NCBI GenBank assembly: GCA_027604705.1
Contig: JADHYV010000042.1
Span: 62,001 to 126,000, forward strand
From: Allomyces arbusculus
Lineage: Eukaryota > Blastocladiomycota > Blastocladiomycetes > Blastocladiales > Blastocladiaceae
Direction: 5' to 3'
DNA: 64,000 bases
Translations under genes and position numbers: made by a program
Part shown: positions 10,992-20,972 of the stretch, in pieces
How positions within the stretch are numbered: position 1 is the first letter of the stretch
Layout of the letters: the number at the start of each line of letters is the position of its first letter
The notes under the pieces: generated by a model
The model's database searches: none
The model's input: only the letters and a program-made list of their open reading frames with translations
Told to the model about the DNA's origin: nothing

Positions 10992-11725
10992 AAGGAGCTG
11001 TGTTGGGTGTCCTTGGTTGAGTTGGGCTGGTTGAGAGTGACAAACAGGCCAGAGTTCGCCATCGTCCACCTCTGGTTGAGCGGGTTCAAGTCAAGGCGAT
11101 GCTCGGTGTGCTCAACGAGGAGCTGCAGTTTCATGCCCTGGATGGCTCACGTTGTGACGATTTTGCGCTAGTTTGATGCATTGCTGATACTACCGCCCAA
11201 CCACGAACTTGTGCGCGCGCTTGCCCAGCAATTCCTGGGCAGCAGGAGATAGTTCCGCTCGACTTTTACGTTTCCACAGTGACCACAACCGTGACGCTGC
11301 AGCAGAACGCTGCTGCACTCACCACACCTCAATGCCTGCTAGTTCCGTTCTCGTCGATCAGGTCAACGTTCGAGCACAAGAACTCGGTGGAACCGGGCCC
11401 GATCACGGAGCGAATCCAAGCGGCCGCACAGCAGGCCACTGGGTGGAATGCTGGGCACGCGGTGCGTGACGGAGTGCCGATGAGTCGTGTGTATGACGCC
11501 CCCGCCCTGCGACTGATTGGTGCTGCGGGCACTGCGGGCGCGAGTGCGGTTGCAGGTGCTGTTGACGTGTTCTGGACGTTGGTGCGGATTTTGTTCAGTT
11601 TTTTTGTGCGCCGAATTTTTTTCCCGCCCACTGATAGTACCCTGGGCGTGGCAATTCAAGTCCCTGACCTGTTTTTCTCTCGCTTAGCTGGATTTCTGCT
11701 CGTCGAGGGTAGAAACTTGTAGCGC
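10992..11725 (+). other. Interior of foldback element with unidentified coding-like segment
   Basis: Between the arms a plus-strand frame is open from about 11200 to 11722. It contains QEIVPLDFYVSTVTTTVTLQ and an Ala/Gly-rich segment with a hydrophobic stretch (VDVFWTLVRILFSFFV). An earlier frame at about 11090-11165 reads VKAMLGVLNEELQFHALDG. There is no ATG in a convincing context. It does not resemble a transposase that I recognise and may be a captured, decaying gene fragment. No function is proposed. Confidence 0.3.
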
Positions 11726-12056
11726 GTCCCACGTCCAAGTGGCGAGTCCCACTTTGGACCACTCTAATCCCAATTTCATCCCTGGGCTGTCCCACTTTCG
11801 TCCATACTTTTCCCAAACGCTTGATGCGGTTCCCGCTTTGGAGCACATCTTTCCCTAATGGTGTCGCGCATCCCAAATTGATCTGAATAGTCTCAAATTG
11901 TACCTACTGATCCCAGTTTGCATTTGGATCGTCCCACCTGTTTTCGAAAAATCTCAGAATGGTTGAAACGTCCCACTTTGCACATGGTTTGTCCCAGTTG
12001 AGACCTTTGTTTTCCCATATGCTTGATGCTTTTCCCACTTTGAACCTGAAAAGGAG
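11726..12056 (-). repeat. Right inverted arm of foldback element
   Basis: Reverse-complement partner of 10667-10991, with TCCCACTTTG-like units on the + strand. Its outer end lies about 20 bp from the truncated end of the neighbouring F-box/LRR pseudogene at 12078. Confidence 0.75.
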
Positions 12057-12077
12057 CATTGCTCCTTCGATGATGGT

Positions 12078-13428
12078 TCAAGCAAGCCTGGGTGTGTGTT
12101 TGGTTTGCTGCAGTGCTTGGCGAGTCATGGCGAAAGCACAAACAAATACAGCTTCGAAACTGGGAATGTTAAGCAGGGCACCCAGCAGGTCTGGGCCATC
12201 ACTGATGTCTGCTGTCACGGAGAGGACTCGAAGTCGTGGAAACCACCCCATGGTCGCGATATACAATGTCAGCAAGTTTGGGCGCATCCTGCTCGGCCGT
12301 CAATATCAATTACTCAAGGCTGTTCCGGACGGAGGGCAAGTATTTGAGTAGGCCCCAAACACCTTGGCGCCAGTGGAACACTTCCAAAACCCCATCGGCC
12401 CAAACACAAAATCGCGTTTCTGTGCCTGTGTGCAACTATTGAACCATTGCTGCTTTGCATCAGAAGGACCAAAACAATGCCCTGCCATGGTGCAAAGGCA
12501 AAGTGGATGCGATTGCTGGTTGGCGAGAAATCGAGCTTCAAATATTTGAGTCGGGGAGGTGTTGGAAGTGTTCCAGTCAGAGTTTCACCACGGCGCGTCA
12601 ATCACGAGAGGGCGGAGCGTCTTGGGCAAGTCATAACAAATGTCCTCGAGCCCCGTTGCATTGAGATTAGCCGACAGGTCGGAAACAATGGACAGAGAGT
12701 GGAGGACAGGATTCCGACATCGGCAAGAGTCGTGCAATGCCGGGAAATCACGTCGCACAAGATGTTGCAGAGTCTGGGAAATGGGGCATGTTGCACAATT
12801 TTCCATTTGCGTCGCTGTTGCCATCACATTCGCCACTATCGCCACGGAAGCCCAAGTCTCCAACATTGCGCAACAATCGACACTGGGGAGGATGGATCAC
12901 TCGGGTTGAAGATCGGTGACCCGTGTAGTACCGCAACGTTGACACCAGAACGGGGATGAGCGACCACTTGCCGAAGGTGACGTCGAGAACAGGGTCATGG
13001 GTCCATTGTCTACGACTGTGGACCGTGCACAGTCGCGAAGCAGCAAGAGCAAGTACCAGGAAAATTGGCCATCCTCATCGAGCACAACATTGTCGTCATG
13101 GTCAGCAACAACGCCAAAAATGCCGGCCTCGTAGTGAAACGATGACGATTGCAAGTCCTCCTGCTTTGGCAGTTCGCCAAACTTCCGCAGCCAGAACGTG
13201 GTCGCATGTGATCGACCAGACATGAGCCTGGTCGCAACTTCGCCGTTGTTCGGGCCGCAAGCGCCGCGGTACCGGATCAACGTTTAAATGGAAACCGAAT
13301 ACAGTAACCGCGCTGGAAGGGCGAGGTGCGAGAGAGCATGTTGGTCGACCTTGTTGAGAGCCATGCAAATGACGCGCAGGGCCTCGGCCGGGAGCTGGTG
13401 CAGCGGGTTACGGGCACGGTTAGGCATG
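12078..13428 (-). pseudogene. Truncated, decayed F-box-like/LRR gene (copy A subfamily)
   Basis: Reads from an MPNRARNPLHQLPAEALRVI N-terminus at about 13428 through ALSHLALP, then in another frame RYRGACGPNNGEVATRLMSG, GIFGVVADHDDNVVLDEDGQ and SWYLLLLLRD. It ends with FPRLRVLSVTADI at about 12170-12250. Each segment has a direct counterpart in copy A, but they fall in several frames with stops. The C-terminal 40% is missing: the homology ends beside the foldback element. Non-functional. Confidence 0.75.
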
Positions 13429-13483
13429 GGCAATTATTTTCCGGGCTTGAGATGCACAGCGCACTGGTTTTGCCTTGAGTCCG

Positions 13484-13964
13484 CTGTGGACGCTCACGAC
13501 GCTGAGTCTCGAATCGTGGCTTCTGGGCGGTAACGGTGCCATAGCGCTGCTGGCGCGCCATATGCCGCCGCGCCTCCAGTCGCTGACGCTCGTTGATTGC
13601 CATCTCGAGCGCACTGACCTTGCAGCTATCACGAAATGGCCGCGGTCGCCGACGCACCTGCGTTTGCCGTTCAACCGGATTGACGCTCCCCCGGTCCCGC
13701 TTCCGCCGCGTCTTCGATCTCTGCTTCAACCCGCTCAAGCAGGAAGAGTCTGCGTGGATTATGGACTTGCCGGGCTCGCTGCGGTACCTCGAGTTGCCGT
13801 CGACGACCGATGTGGAAGCGTGGCCCACACCGTGCCTGCTCCCTCTCTTGCCGTGCAACAGTCCGCACGAAAAAATCATGCTCGGGATGGATGTGAGCAC
13901 CTTGCTAGAGGAGATGCGGGGCTGGATGAGAGAGGCGTTTATTATTTGGAACCCAAACAATTGA
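13484..13964 (+). pseudogene. C-terminal fragment of an F-box-like/LRR gene
   Basis: The plus-strand frame reads LLARHMPPRLQSLTLVDCHL and PLPPRLRSL, the family's leucine-rich-repeat pattern. It continues after a frame change with WIMDLPGSLRYLELPS and TLLEEMRGWMREAF, equivalent to the last residues of family members. The F-box and middle module are absent. It lies head-to-head with the pseudogene at 12078-13428. Confidence 0.65.
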
Positions 13965-14100
13965 CATGTTTTTCCTTGCTGCGAGCAGATTGGGTCACAG
14001 ATTGTGTTCCGCTTCCGTTGTGTCTCGCCCTCACCACCTTCCACCTGCTGCGTTTTCCACCGCCTTCCACCAATATCTTCGAGACAATGCTTGCAGCATC

Positions 14101-14420
14101 ATGCTTGGCGAGCCCGGCATGCATACTAGCCTAACAGAGGTCGCTGCACCAGGACCCGCGTCGATAATGTCACCTGCCGCACTTGACCAACTGCCGTACG
14201 ACGCTCTTCCCCGGCTCGTCGAGCTTGTGAGTTTGATCCATGATAGCTGTCTTCGCGCTTTGACCTATTGCATTTTGCTCTGGCTGCACCGACTCTGTTT
14301 GAACCATGCATCACAGTTGCGATCCGCCTGGGTGCTGGATCTGATTCTTCCGTCGACCAACTGCGCTTCGACGAGTCGGATCAGGTGAACATTCGTGGCA
14401 TTGATGTGGGGCGATTCTTC
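14101..14420 (+). pseudogene. N-terminal fragment of a copy C/D-type F-box-like/LRR gene
   Basis: Begins with ATG at 14101 in the context GCTTGCAGCATCATG, which matches the start contexts of the genes at 15192 and 17389. It reads MLGEPGMHTSLTEVAAPGPA, then LDQLPYDALPRLVELV and, after a frame change, ALAAPTLFEPCITVAIRLG and LRFDESDQVNI. Homology is lost after about 14420, so only the F-box-like part survives. Confidence 0.7.
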
Positions 14421-15191
14421 ATTGCATGGCGGAGCGCCATGGTCTTCATATTCCACTTTTTCGTGATAAGCTCTTTGAAAGACCTTGATTGCTCTTCCAC
14501 AGTTTGCTGTTGAGCATTCATGGCTTTAATGCATGTGGAGCTTGACGACCTGGTGCTTTGGACGTCATGATCTGCGGCTTTGGCCGGCGGTAATTGGCAA
14601 AATGACCGCCATCCCGCATCGCCACGACGCCAGAGCAGCCCGCCGCGCCGTGTAGAGAGCATACTTTCGCCATTTTGATACACTCTACGAACCCCTGGGC
14701 AAGGAAGAGCGGAGCAGAGCGCTTGTGCGTGAGCAAGCATCCGCAAGCATCCGCACGCATCCGACTCGGCCATGCTGGCTGTTGGCAGTCTGGCGTGGGA
14801 CTCTTCGCCCGACGCGCGTTGTTCTCTCGTCCAAAGCCCAGGGTTGACACCGGTCACCTGCTGGGCGCCGTTGGCAGGGTTGGTCGAGGCGCTGAGAAGA
14901 GGCACGGCGAGGTTGTGCTGGTGGTTTCAAGTCGGGTGGCGTTTCTCTTCACCTCCTCCACCTGATGGCATCACAGACCAGTCTACTCTCTTGGGCTGGA
15001 CCAGTGTCTCCTTTCCTTCTCGTCCTTCTTCGCAGAGGATTGGGAGAGGAAAAGTTAAAGATGGCGGCGACCCGTCGCCTCTCGCTGTCGCTGCTTGCAC
15101 TGACCGCACTCCTCGCACCGCCTTGCACACAAGTTGCAGAATAGACCGTCGCCTCCATTGTTTCACGTCAAGAAAGAACACTTGCAGCAAC
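14421..15191 (+). other. Spacer and upstream region of copy C
   Basis: No gene recognised. The frame of copy C stays open upstream to 14772, but the sequence there looks like non-coding translation. A 10-bp unit GCAAGCATCC is repeated about three times at 14733-14762. The last 40 bp before 15192 are conserved with the region before 17389, which supports the chosen start. Confidence 0.45.
14733..14762 (+). repeat. 3 x 10-bp tandem repeat
   Basis: Two exact GCAAGCATCC units followed by GCACGCATCC. Confidence 0.8.
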
Positions 15192-16958
15192 ATGATTTGC
15201 GAGCCCGGCACTCTCGCACACCCGGCCGAGGTTGCGCAAGGGTCTGGACCCGAGTTGAGCAGCGCTTGCAGCAACATCATGCTTCACGAGTCCGACACGC
15301 TTGCACGCCCGGCCGTCGTCGCGCAACGGCCCGAACCAGAGTTGCCACCAACCGCGCCGCGATTACTTCCCACGCTCGACCAGCTCCCGTATCACGTTCT
15401 CTACCGACTTGCCGAGTGCATGAGCCAGCCGTGGTTGCCTGCGCGCGTCGACATGTTGCACCTCGCCCTGGCGGCACCGACGCTGTACGAGCCATGCATC
15501 GCTGCCGCGATCCGCACGGGCACCGGAATGAATTCGCCCAACTACCGGCTTCGTCTCGTTTATCCGGACCGAGTCGACTTGACCGAACACGAGATTGGCC
15601 ATTTGGTCAGCGTGACCAACGTGGCGACCGACCGGCTCCAGTACTACTTGATTTTGCCGCCGCGCAATCACCAAGGGGCGCTGCTGCCGTGGGCCCAGGA
15701 CAAGGGACGGTTCGGGCGCACCAAGCCCAGCCGCTGCTCCCGGAAATGGTCTCTCTTACCCGTCCCGCTGCACCAGAGGCTCACGTTTGACATGATTGGC
15801 AAGAACCCGAGTCTCGCTCTGCCGCCGCACTGCAAGTACATGTACTTGTACCATGCCGCGCCGTGGCGCGACCCGCAGTTCCACTTCCCAAAGTCGCTCG
15901 CGATGCTTCATTTGAGGAATACCGTACCGGAAGGTGTTGACGCGAGCCAAGTGCTGTCGACGCTTCCTCGGCATTTGATGCGGCTGACGCTGTCGTACAG
16001 TAAGCCGGACCAGTTTGCCATGGTCCTTCCGCAGCTCTTGCCCCACATTCCTCCGACTCTGACGACAATGACCGTGGACGGCCAGAAGGCGACGCGCGAG
16101 GACATGCATTGGATTGCACAACTTGTTGGCAGCATGCCCAACCTGACAACGTTCTCCATCTCGCTGCTTCGATGCTGCGAGAAGTTTGAGAATGTTCTGG
16201 CCGCGCTTCCACGGACGGGTCTCAAGAAGTTGTCGGTTTACGCATTTGATTCGGGTTTTGCCCTGGGATACGAAACGGACTCGGATATCGACGACGACGA
16301 TGTTGCCACCGACCATGACGTTGACGCCTCGGAGAATGGCCTTGGGGTAGGTGTGGAGGACGAGATTGGCCCTGCCGAGCATGCTAACGGCACCGCCAGT
16401 GCGACCGCCGCTCCCGTTTTTGCTCGGCGTCGTTCTTCTGCTCGTCCCACAACGTTGCGTTATCCGACGACGGTCGAGTTCTTTGAACTGCGTCTCTTGT
16501 CGGCCGATATGCGCCGTATTGGTCTCGTCGGTCGTGATTTCCCCGCAGTCACGCGTGAGCTGTCGATTGACGTGTCAGACTGGGGTCCCAACATGATTCG
16601 CACGTTGCCGCTCGCATCGACGCTCCGCCGGCTCAAGGTCCATTTTTCGGAGAACGCCAATGTGGATTCGATTGCGGCGGCGCTCTTGCCCCGTCTGCCG
16701 GCGTCGCTCCAGCGAATCGATTTTAGCGACAGCCCACTGGGCGGCACGGTGTTCGTTCCTGCCCTTGCGCAGCACCTTCCGCCGCAACTTTCCGATCTCT
16801 TGCTCGCAGATTGTGGCATTTCGATTAGTGACGTCGCGCAGTTGGCTGGGCGCTGGCCGCCAACGTTGCGGCGGCTCGACTTATCGAGTCGGTGTCTGTC
16901 CCGGACCAACGAAGTGATGAACCTTCTGCCCACTGGATTGCGTGAATTGCGTGTTTAG
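15192..16958 (+). CDS. F-box-like leucine-rich-repeat protein, copy C
   Basis: Single-exon, 588 residues from the ATG at 15192. This start is chosen because CTTGCAGCAACATGATT is shared with the paralogue at 17389. The F-box-like motif is LDQLPYHVLYRLAECM with LHLALAAPTLYEPCIAAAIR at about 60-110. The middle module has YYLILPPRNHQGAL, RKWSLLPVPLHQRLTF and LPPHCKYMYLYHA. Leucine-rich repeats follow (LPRHLMRLTLSYSKP, LPRTGLKKLSVYAF). At about 355-400 a strongly acidic, Asp-rich insert interrupts the repeats before YPTTVEFFELRLL. The end reads LPTGLRELRV. Copy D is its closest relative in the window, over its whole length. Probable adaptor or receptor protein; biochemical role unknown. Confidence 0.75.
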   Translation: MICEPGTLAHPAEVAQGSGPELSSACSNIMLHESDTLARPAVVAQRPEPELPPTAPRLLPTLDQLPYHVLYRLAECMSQPWLPARVDMLHLALAAPTLYEPCIAAAIRTGTGMNSPNYRLRLVYPDRVDLTEHEIGHLVSVTNVATDRLQYYLILPPRNHQGALLPWAQDKGRFGRTKPSRCSRKWSLLPVPLHQRLTFDMIGKNPSLALPPHCKYMYLYHAAPWRDPQFHFPKSLAMLHLRNTVPEGVDASQVLSTLPRHLMRLTLSYSKPDQFAMVLPQLLPHIPPTLTTMTVDGQKATREDMHWIAQLVGSMPNLTTFSISLLRCCEKFENVLAALPRTGLKKLSVYAFDSGFALGYETDSDIDDDDVATDHDVDASENGLGVGVEDEIGPAEHANGTASATAAPVFARRRSSARPTTLRYPTTVEFFELRLLSADMRRIGLVGRDFPAVTRELSIDVSDWGPNMIRTLPLASTLRRLKVHFSENANVDSIAAALLPRLPASLQRIDFSDSPLGGTVFVPALAQHLPPQLSDLLLADCGISISDVAQLAGRWPPTLRRLDLSSRCLSRTNEVMNLLPTGLRELRV

Positions 16959-17388
16959 AGCGGCAGCGTCCGCGGTTTGCTTTTTGCTGTTTGTAATTCC
17001 CTGTCGATACTGTAGTTTCTTTCATTTGCAACTTCTTCGCGCTGAGCATCGTCAGTCAACGCTCGCTCAATCCGCTGGCAGGAAACCCGCTCATGCCTCC
17101 AGCAAGATGGCGTGGGCATGGGTCACACAGTGCCTTGCAGCAGTCCATAGCTTACGAGTTTTTGCGAGTGATGGTTTGAGGCTTTGAGAATGTGTCGCTC
17201 TCGACTCATGCAAGCTGTCGCACCCACCTCTGCCAGACTTTCATGGCAAAAGACTGCAACGCAAGCAAGGTGAACTGAGTCAACGACGCGTTACAGCTCC
17301 TGTTCTTCATCCCCTTTCTCTGCTTGCCAGTACATCGACTTCAGCGACCCGCCATCGTTTTCCGCCAAGAGACGACACTTGCAGCAAC
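16959..17388 (+). other. Spacer between copies C and D
   Basis: No gene is seen. The last roughly 40 bp resemble the leader of copy C. Confidence 0.4.
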
Positions 17389-18960
17389 ATGATTGGCGAG
17401 CAACGCAACACGCACAAGAGCTCGGCGGTGGACACCACACACGATGAACCCGCGCCAACACTTGCCGCGCTCGACCAGCTCCCGTACCATGCTCTCTACC
17501 GTCTCGCCGAGTTTATGAGCGAGCCCTGGTCGCCTGCGCGGGTCGACCTGCTTCATCTCGCCCTCGCTGCGTCGGCGCTGTATGAACCGTGCATGACAGT
17601 CGCGATTCGCACGGGTACCGGATTTGATTCGCCTCGCTGGCGTCTCAAGCTGGTTGAACCGGACGAAGTAGATCTTGGCGAGACCGATGTCGGGCACTTG
17701 GTCGGTGTGACGGACGAGGTGACGCGCCGTGTCCAATATTACTTGATCCTGCTGCCGCGCGATCATCATGGAGCTCTGATGCCGTTGGTCAAGGGTTCCG
17801 GCCTGCATCGGGACAAGAAGTTCTGTCGCGCTTCCCGGAGGTGGTCTCTATTACCCGTCCCGCTGCGGCAGCGTCGCACGTGTGAGCTAATTGGCAAGCA
17901 CCCGAGTCTCGCGCTGCCGCCACACTGCGAGAGCATGTTTATCTACCTTGCTGCCCCGTGGCGCGACCACCAGTTCCGGTTTCCCGAGTCGCTTGTCTCC
18001 CTCCATTTGATGAATTCTCCGGCGCGAGACGTGGACGCTCGCCGAGCATTTGCGACGCTCCCTGCCCACTTGAAGTCGCTCATGTTGACGTACAGCAAGC
18101 CAGGCCAGTTGGCGAAGATTACCGAGCAGCTCTTGCCCCACGTTCCGTCGGCATTGACGACCGTTGTCGTATACAGTCATGACGCGGCGGATGACAACGT
18201 GCATAGGATTGCCGAGCTCGTGCGCCGATTGCCCTGCTTGACGTCGTTTTCCATGACAGTGCCGCGTGGCAGGGCTGGGATCGACTTGGTTCTGGCTGCC
18301 CTTCCTCGCACTGGCCTCAAGAAGCTGTCTATTTGCGCTGACCATGGTGACCAGAGCGAGGACGAGGGTCCCGACGCTCTTGATCCGGCCGGTCAGGCTG
18401 GATTTGAAGCGACAGATAGCGGTGGAAATGATACCGGTCCTGCTCCTCCTCGTCCGACGCCACGTTTCCCAACGACCGTCGAGTCACTTGAGCTGCGTGT
18501 CCCATATCCCCAAATACGGCGGATTGGTCTCGTCGGTTCCAATTTCCCGACTGCCACGCGCGAGTTGAACATTGACGTGTCCGATTGGGACGCGACTATG
18601 CTCCGCACCGTGCCGTTGGCGTCGACGCTTCACCGGCTCCAGGTCTTCTTCTCAGACGAGGCCAATTTCGGCACGATTGCGAATGTGTTTATGCCACGGC
18701 TTTCTCCGTCGCTCAAGCAGCTCGACTTGAGCGAGAGTGCGCTGGGCAGCACGGTCGTGGTTAGCGCTCTTGCGCGGTATCTTCCGGCGCAACTTGCGAC
18801 GCTCACGCTCGCGGATTGTGAGATTTCCGTCAAGGACCTCAAACAGTTTGCTGGCCGGTGGCCGCGCACGCTGCGGCGGCTCGACGTGTCGGGTGGGCTG
18901 CTACATGCGGAAGGCAAGATACCACACTTGCCCAAGGGATTGCGCGAGCTGCACGTGTAG
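17389..18960 (+). CDS. F-box-like leucine-rich-repeat protein, copy D
   Basis: Single-exon, 523 residues, tandem with copy C. F-box-like motif LDQLPYHALYRLAEFM with LHLALAASALYEPCMTVAIR. Middle module YYLILLPRDHHGAL, RRWSLLPVPLRQRRTCEL and LPPHCESMFIYLAAPW. Leucine-rich repeats run to the end, which reads LPKGLRELHV. The acidic insert is at the same place as in copy C but shorter (about 320-345, DQSEDEGPDALD), directly before FPTTVESLELRV. Near-collinearity with copy C points to a fairly recent tandem duplication. The frame is intact. Confidence 0.78.
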   Translation: MIGEQRNTHKSSAVDTTHDEPAPTLAALDQLPYHALYRLAEFMSEPWSPARVDLLHLALAASALYEPCMTVAIRTGTGFDSPRWRLKLVEPDEVDLGETDVGHLVGVTDEVTRRVQYYLILLPRDHHGALMPLVKGSGLHRDKKFCRASRRWSLLPVPLRQRRTCELIGKHPSLALPPHCESMFIYLAAPWRDHQFRFPESLVSLHLMNSPARDVDARRAFATLPAHLKSLMLTYSKPGQLAKITEQLLPHVPSALTTVVVYSHDAADDNVHRIAELVRRLPCLTSFSMTVPRGRAGIDLVLAALPRTGLKKLSICADHGDQSEDEGPDALDPAGQAGFEATDSGGNDTGPAPPRPTPRFPTTVESLELRVPYPQIRRIGLVGSNFPTATRELNIDVSDWDATMLRTVPLASTLHRLQVFFSDEANFGTIANVFMPRLSPSLKQLDLSESALGSTVVVSALARYLPAQLATLTLADCEISVKDLKQFAGRWPRTLRRLDVSGGLLHAEGKIPHLPKGLRELHV

Positions 18961-19142
18961 CTGCTGCATGCGAACCCAAGCGGCCAGCTGATGGGCTTCA
19001 CGTTGGAAGCGGTTTGAATCCGTGGTTGGTCGATGTCTATGATGATTTTGCCGGACTCTTCTCATTCCCTCACATCAATATCACATCTTACAAGTCACGA
19101 CAGGTATGGGCTGCGTTCGACTGCGCGCGTCATTTCACGCCT

Positions 19143-19159
19143 CCATTGGCCATTTATAA
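19143..19159 (+). promoter_or_regulatory. CCAAT/TATA pair upstream of copy E
   Basis: ATTGG (an inverted CCAAT) is followed within a few bases by TTTATAA at 19153-19159, about 130 bp before the ATG at 19290. This arrangement fits a core promoter. Confidence 0.5.
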
Positions 19160-19289
19160 CCAGCACAGCAGCGCAATCCCTATCCATACCGCCCTCCCAC
19201 TTCCAGCACACCTCTCGCTGCTCGGCAATCCATCGAGCGCCTTTACGTGCAGGACTCGCGCACGACTATCACACACCACTGTCGCCAGG

Positions 19290-20972
19290 ATGACATTACC
19301 GCCACGCTCGCTCATTGAAAATTTGCCCAACGATGTGCTCCTGACCCTTTACGGCAGCATGGCGGAGGACGCCGGACTCGATGCGCTCCTTTCGTTTGCG
19401 CTCGCGACCCCGATCGCCTACGCGCCTGCGATCAAGGCGGCCCTGGCTCGTGCTCACGGGATCTCAAATCGGTGGAGCATCGAGTTCCGCGACCATGGTG
19501 AGACCATTCGTCTGGAATCACGAAAAGTTATTGGCAATCTGATCCACGCACGCTGCCCACGCTTGCATGTCGGGGAATGGTACCTGATCATGCCGTTGCG
19601 CGACAAGAACCGTCAGGACACATGTTGCAGCGGCGGCTTCCGGCTTGTAGGTTCATTTGCGTGGTCTCTCCTGCCGATTCGCAACCTCGACCCGATTCGA
19701 CATGTGCATTTGCAGGCGCGCGGGGACGTGCCCGAGTGGATGCCGAGTGTCTTGCCGCCGTATCTCTCGACACTGTCAGTTGGCGGCGAATGGTTTGATG
19801 AACGTCGTGACTGGGACGATGTCCCACGCACAGTTACGCATCTCGAGTTGCAATGGTGCCACATGGACGTCGACATCGCACAGGCGTTCATGGCGAGCAT
19901 GCGCAACACGCTTCGTCGGCTGACGATCAAGTACTATGAGCATCACCGTGCCAAATTCATGGATACTATCTTGCGCGCGTGTCCGCCCGGGATCAAGCAC
20001 CTCGAGCTGGTGAGCCGCGGGCCGTATTCGGTCGCGGCCAATATCGGCGCGCTTCTCGATGTGATTCCAACACTTTTGCATTTCGAAACGTTTCGTGTCA
20101 CGAATTGTCCGAACAGGATGTCGCTGCAACTGCTCGCTGCGCTCGCGGCGGCGCCAAACTTGCATGTAATCCGGTTGGGGTTCCACGTCGACCCTGACGA
20201 CCTTCCCCCCCAACATCCGCGCATTGTTTGGCCGCGGGCCGTGAAAGTCATTGATCTTGCCGTCGCGACGACGCTGGAGAATGGGCGCTCAGTCTCAGTT
20301 AGTTCAGCCGGGATCGCTGCCGCGGAACGGGCCATGCTCGAGTTCCTCAAGGGTTTGCCCATGGCAACCGACCGTGTGAGCCTTGATGCACCGTGGTGGT
20401 CTGCAGATATGGTCGAGCAAGTGGCGCGGATTTGTCGGCCGTCACTGACGTCGCTCACACTTGTGGCTCGGGCCGGAAATATTGCGGCTTCATCGCTCAC
20501 CAACGCGCATGTTCCCGCTGGGCTCCGGTTCCTGGCGCTGCATGGCTTCCAAGGATGCAACGTTCCGACGGTGCAACCATCCGTTGCTGTTGCTTCAATG
20601 CGCGGTCGCCATGAAGAGACGACTGCAGCATCGCTACCTTCCTTCGCCTCGGTGTTTCCGTTTGATCAAGGCACCGTGACCGATACGTGGGCAGGTTGGC
20701 CTCCGAACTTGCAAACGCTCGACATCTATAATTGTGACTTCCCGCTTGACGGGGCATGGATCAAGACCTTGCCATCGACTTTGCGCCACCTGTCCGTGCG
20801 GCACTGCAGGCTGAGCGACGACATCGCGCAACATTTGATTGACCGGAGTACCACGATGGGAAATAGGACCGTTGTGGTTCGGCTGAGCCTGAGTCTCACT
20901 CGAATCATGTCACCGGAGATGCTGGCCAGGCTCCAGGAATCAGTGAATTATCGGATGCAGGGTTTGCGGTAG
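19290..20972 (+). CDS. F-box-like leucine-rich-repeat protein, copy E
   Basis: Single-exon, 560 residues from the first ATG after the TATA box. The open frame extends further upstream to 18858, but that part overlaps the end of copy D. F-box-like motif LIENLPNDVLLTLYGSM with LSFALATPIAYAPAIKAAL. Middle module EWYLIMPLRDKNRQDT, FAWSLLPIRNLDPIRHVHL and MPSVLPPYLSTLSV. The leucine-rich repeats are shorter and more divergent (MRNTLRRLTIKYYE, WPPNLQTLDIYNCDF, LPSTLRHLSVRHC). It is the most divergent intact member in the cluster and forms its own subfamily. No acidic insert. Confidence 0.75.
   Translation: MTLPPRSLIENLPNDVLLTLYGSMAEDAGLDALLSFALATPIAYAPAIKAALARAHGISNRWSIEFRDHGETIRLESRKVIGNLIHARCPRLHVGEWYLIMPLRDKNRQDTCCSGGFRLVGSFAWSLLPIRNLDPIRHVHLQARGDVPEWMPSVLPPYLSTLSVGGEWFDERRDWDDVPRTVTHLELQWCHMDVDIAQAFMASMRNTLRRLTIKYYEHHRAKFMDTILRACPPGIKHLELVSRGPYSVAANIGALLDVIPTLLHFETFRVTNCPNRMSLQLLAALAAAPNLHVIRLGFHVDPDDLPPQHPRIVWPRAVKVIDLAVATTLENGRSVSVSSAGIAAAERAMLEFLKGLPMATDRVSLDAPWWSADMVEQVARICRPSLTSLTLVARAGNIAASSLTNAHVPAGLRFLALHGFQGCNVPTVQPSVAVASMRGRHEETTAASLPSFASVFPFDQGTVTDTWAGWPPNLQTLDIYNCDFPLDGAWIKTLPSTLRHLSVRHCRLSDDIAQHLIDRSTTMGNRTVVVRLSLSLTRIMSPEMLARLQESVNYRMQGLR

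Larger units (their letters stand above)
10667..12056. mobile_element. Foldback-type element with long reiterated inverted arms
   Basis: The left arm (10667 to about 10991) and the right arm (about 11726 to 12056) are inverted copies of each other, roughly 80-85% alike by eye. Both outer ends begin CTCCTTTTCAGGTTCAAAGT. Each arm contains about a dozen degenerate units around CAAAGTGGGA, CAATTTGGGAT or GTTTGGGAA, spaced about 20-25 bp apart and all in one direction within an arm. About 730 bp lie between the arms. No transposase was recognised and no target-site duplication is evident at the ends. The structure resembles foldback or MITE-like DNA transposons with composite inverted repeats. 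The superfamily is unknown. Confidence 0.7.

Noticed and set aside
14772-15191. Upstream extension of copy C in the same frame
   Set aside because: The paralogue at 17389 and the fragment at 14101 align only from the ATG at 15192 (shared CTTGCAGCA leader). The extension looks like translated non-coding DNA.
18858-19289. Upstream extension of copy E in the same frame
   Set aside because: It overlaps the end of copy D in another frame and crosses the TATA/CCAAT region. Family alignment starts at 19290.
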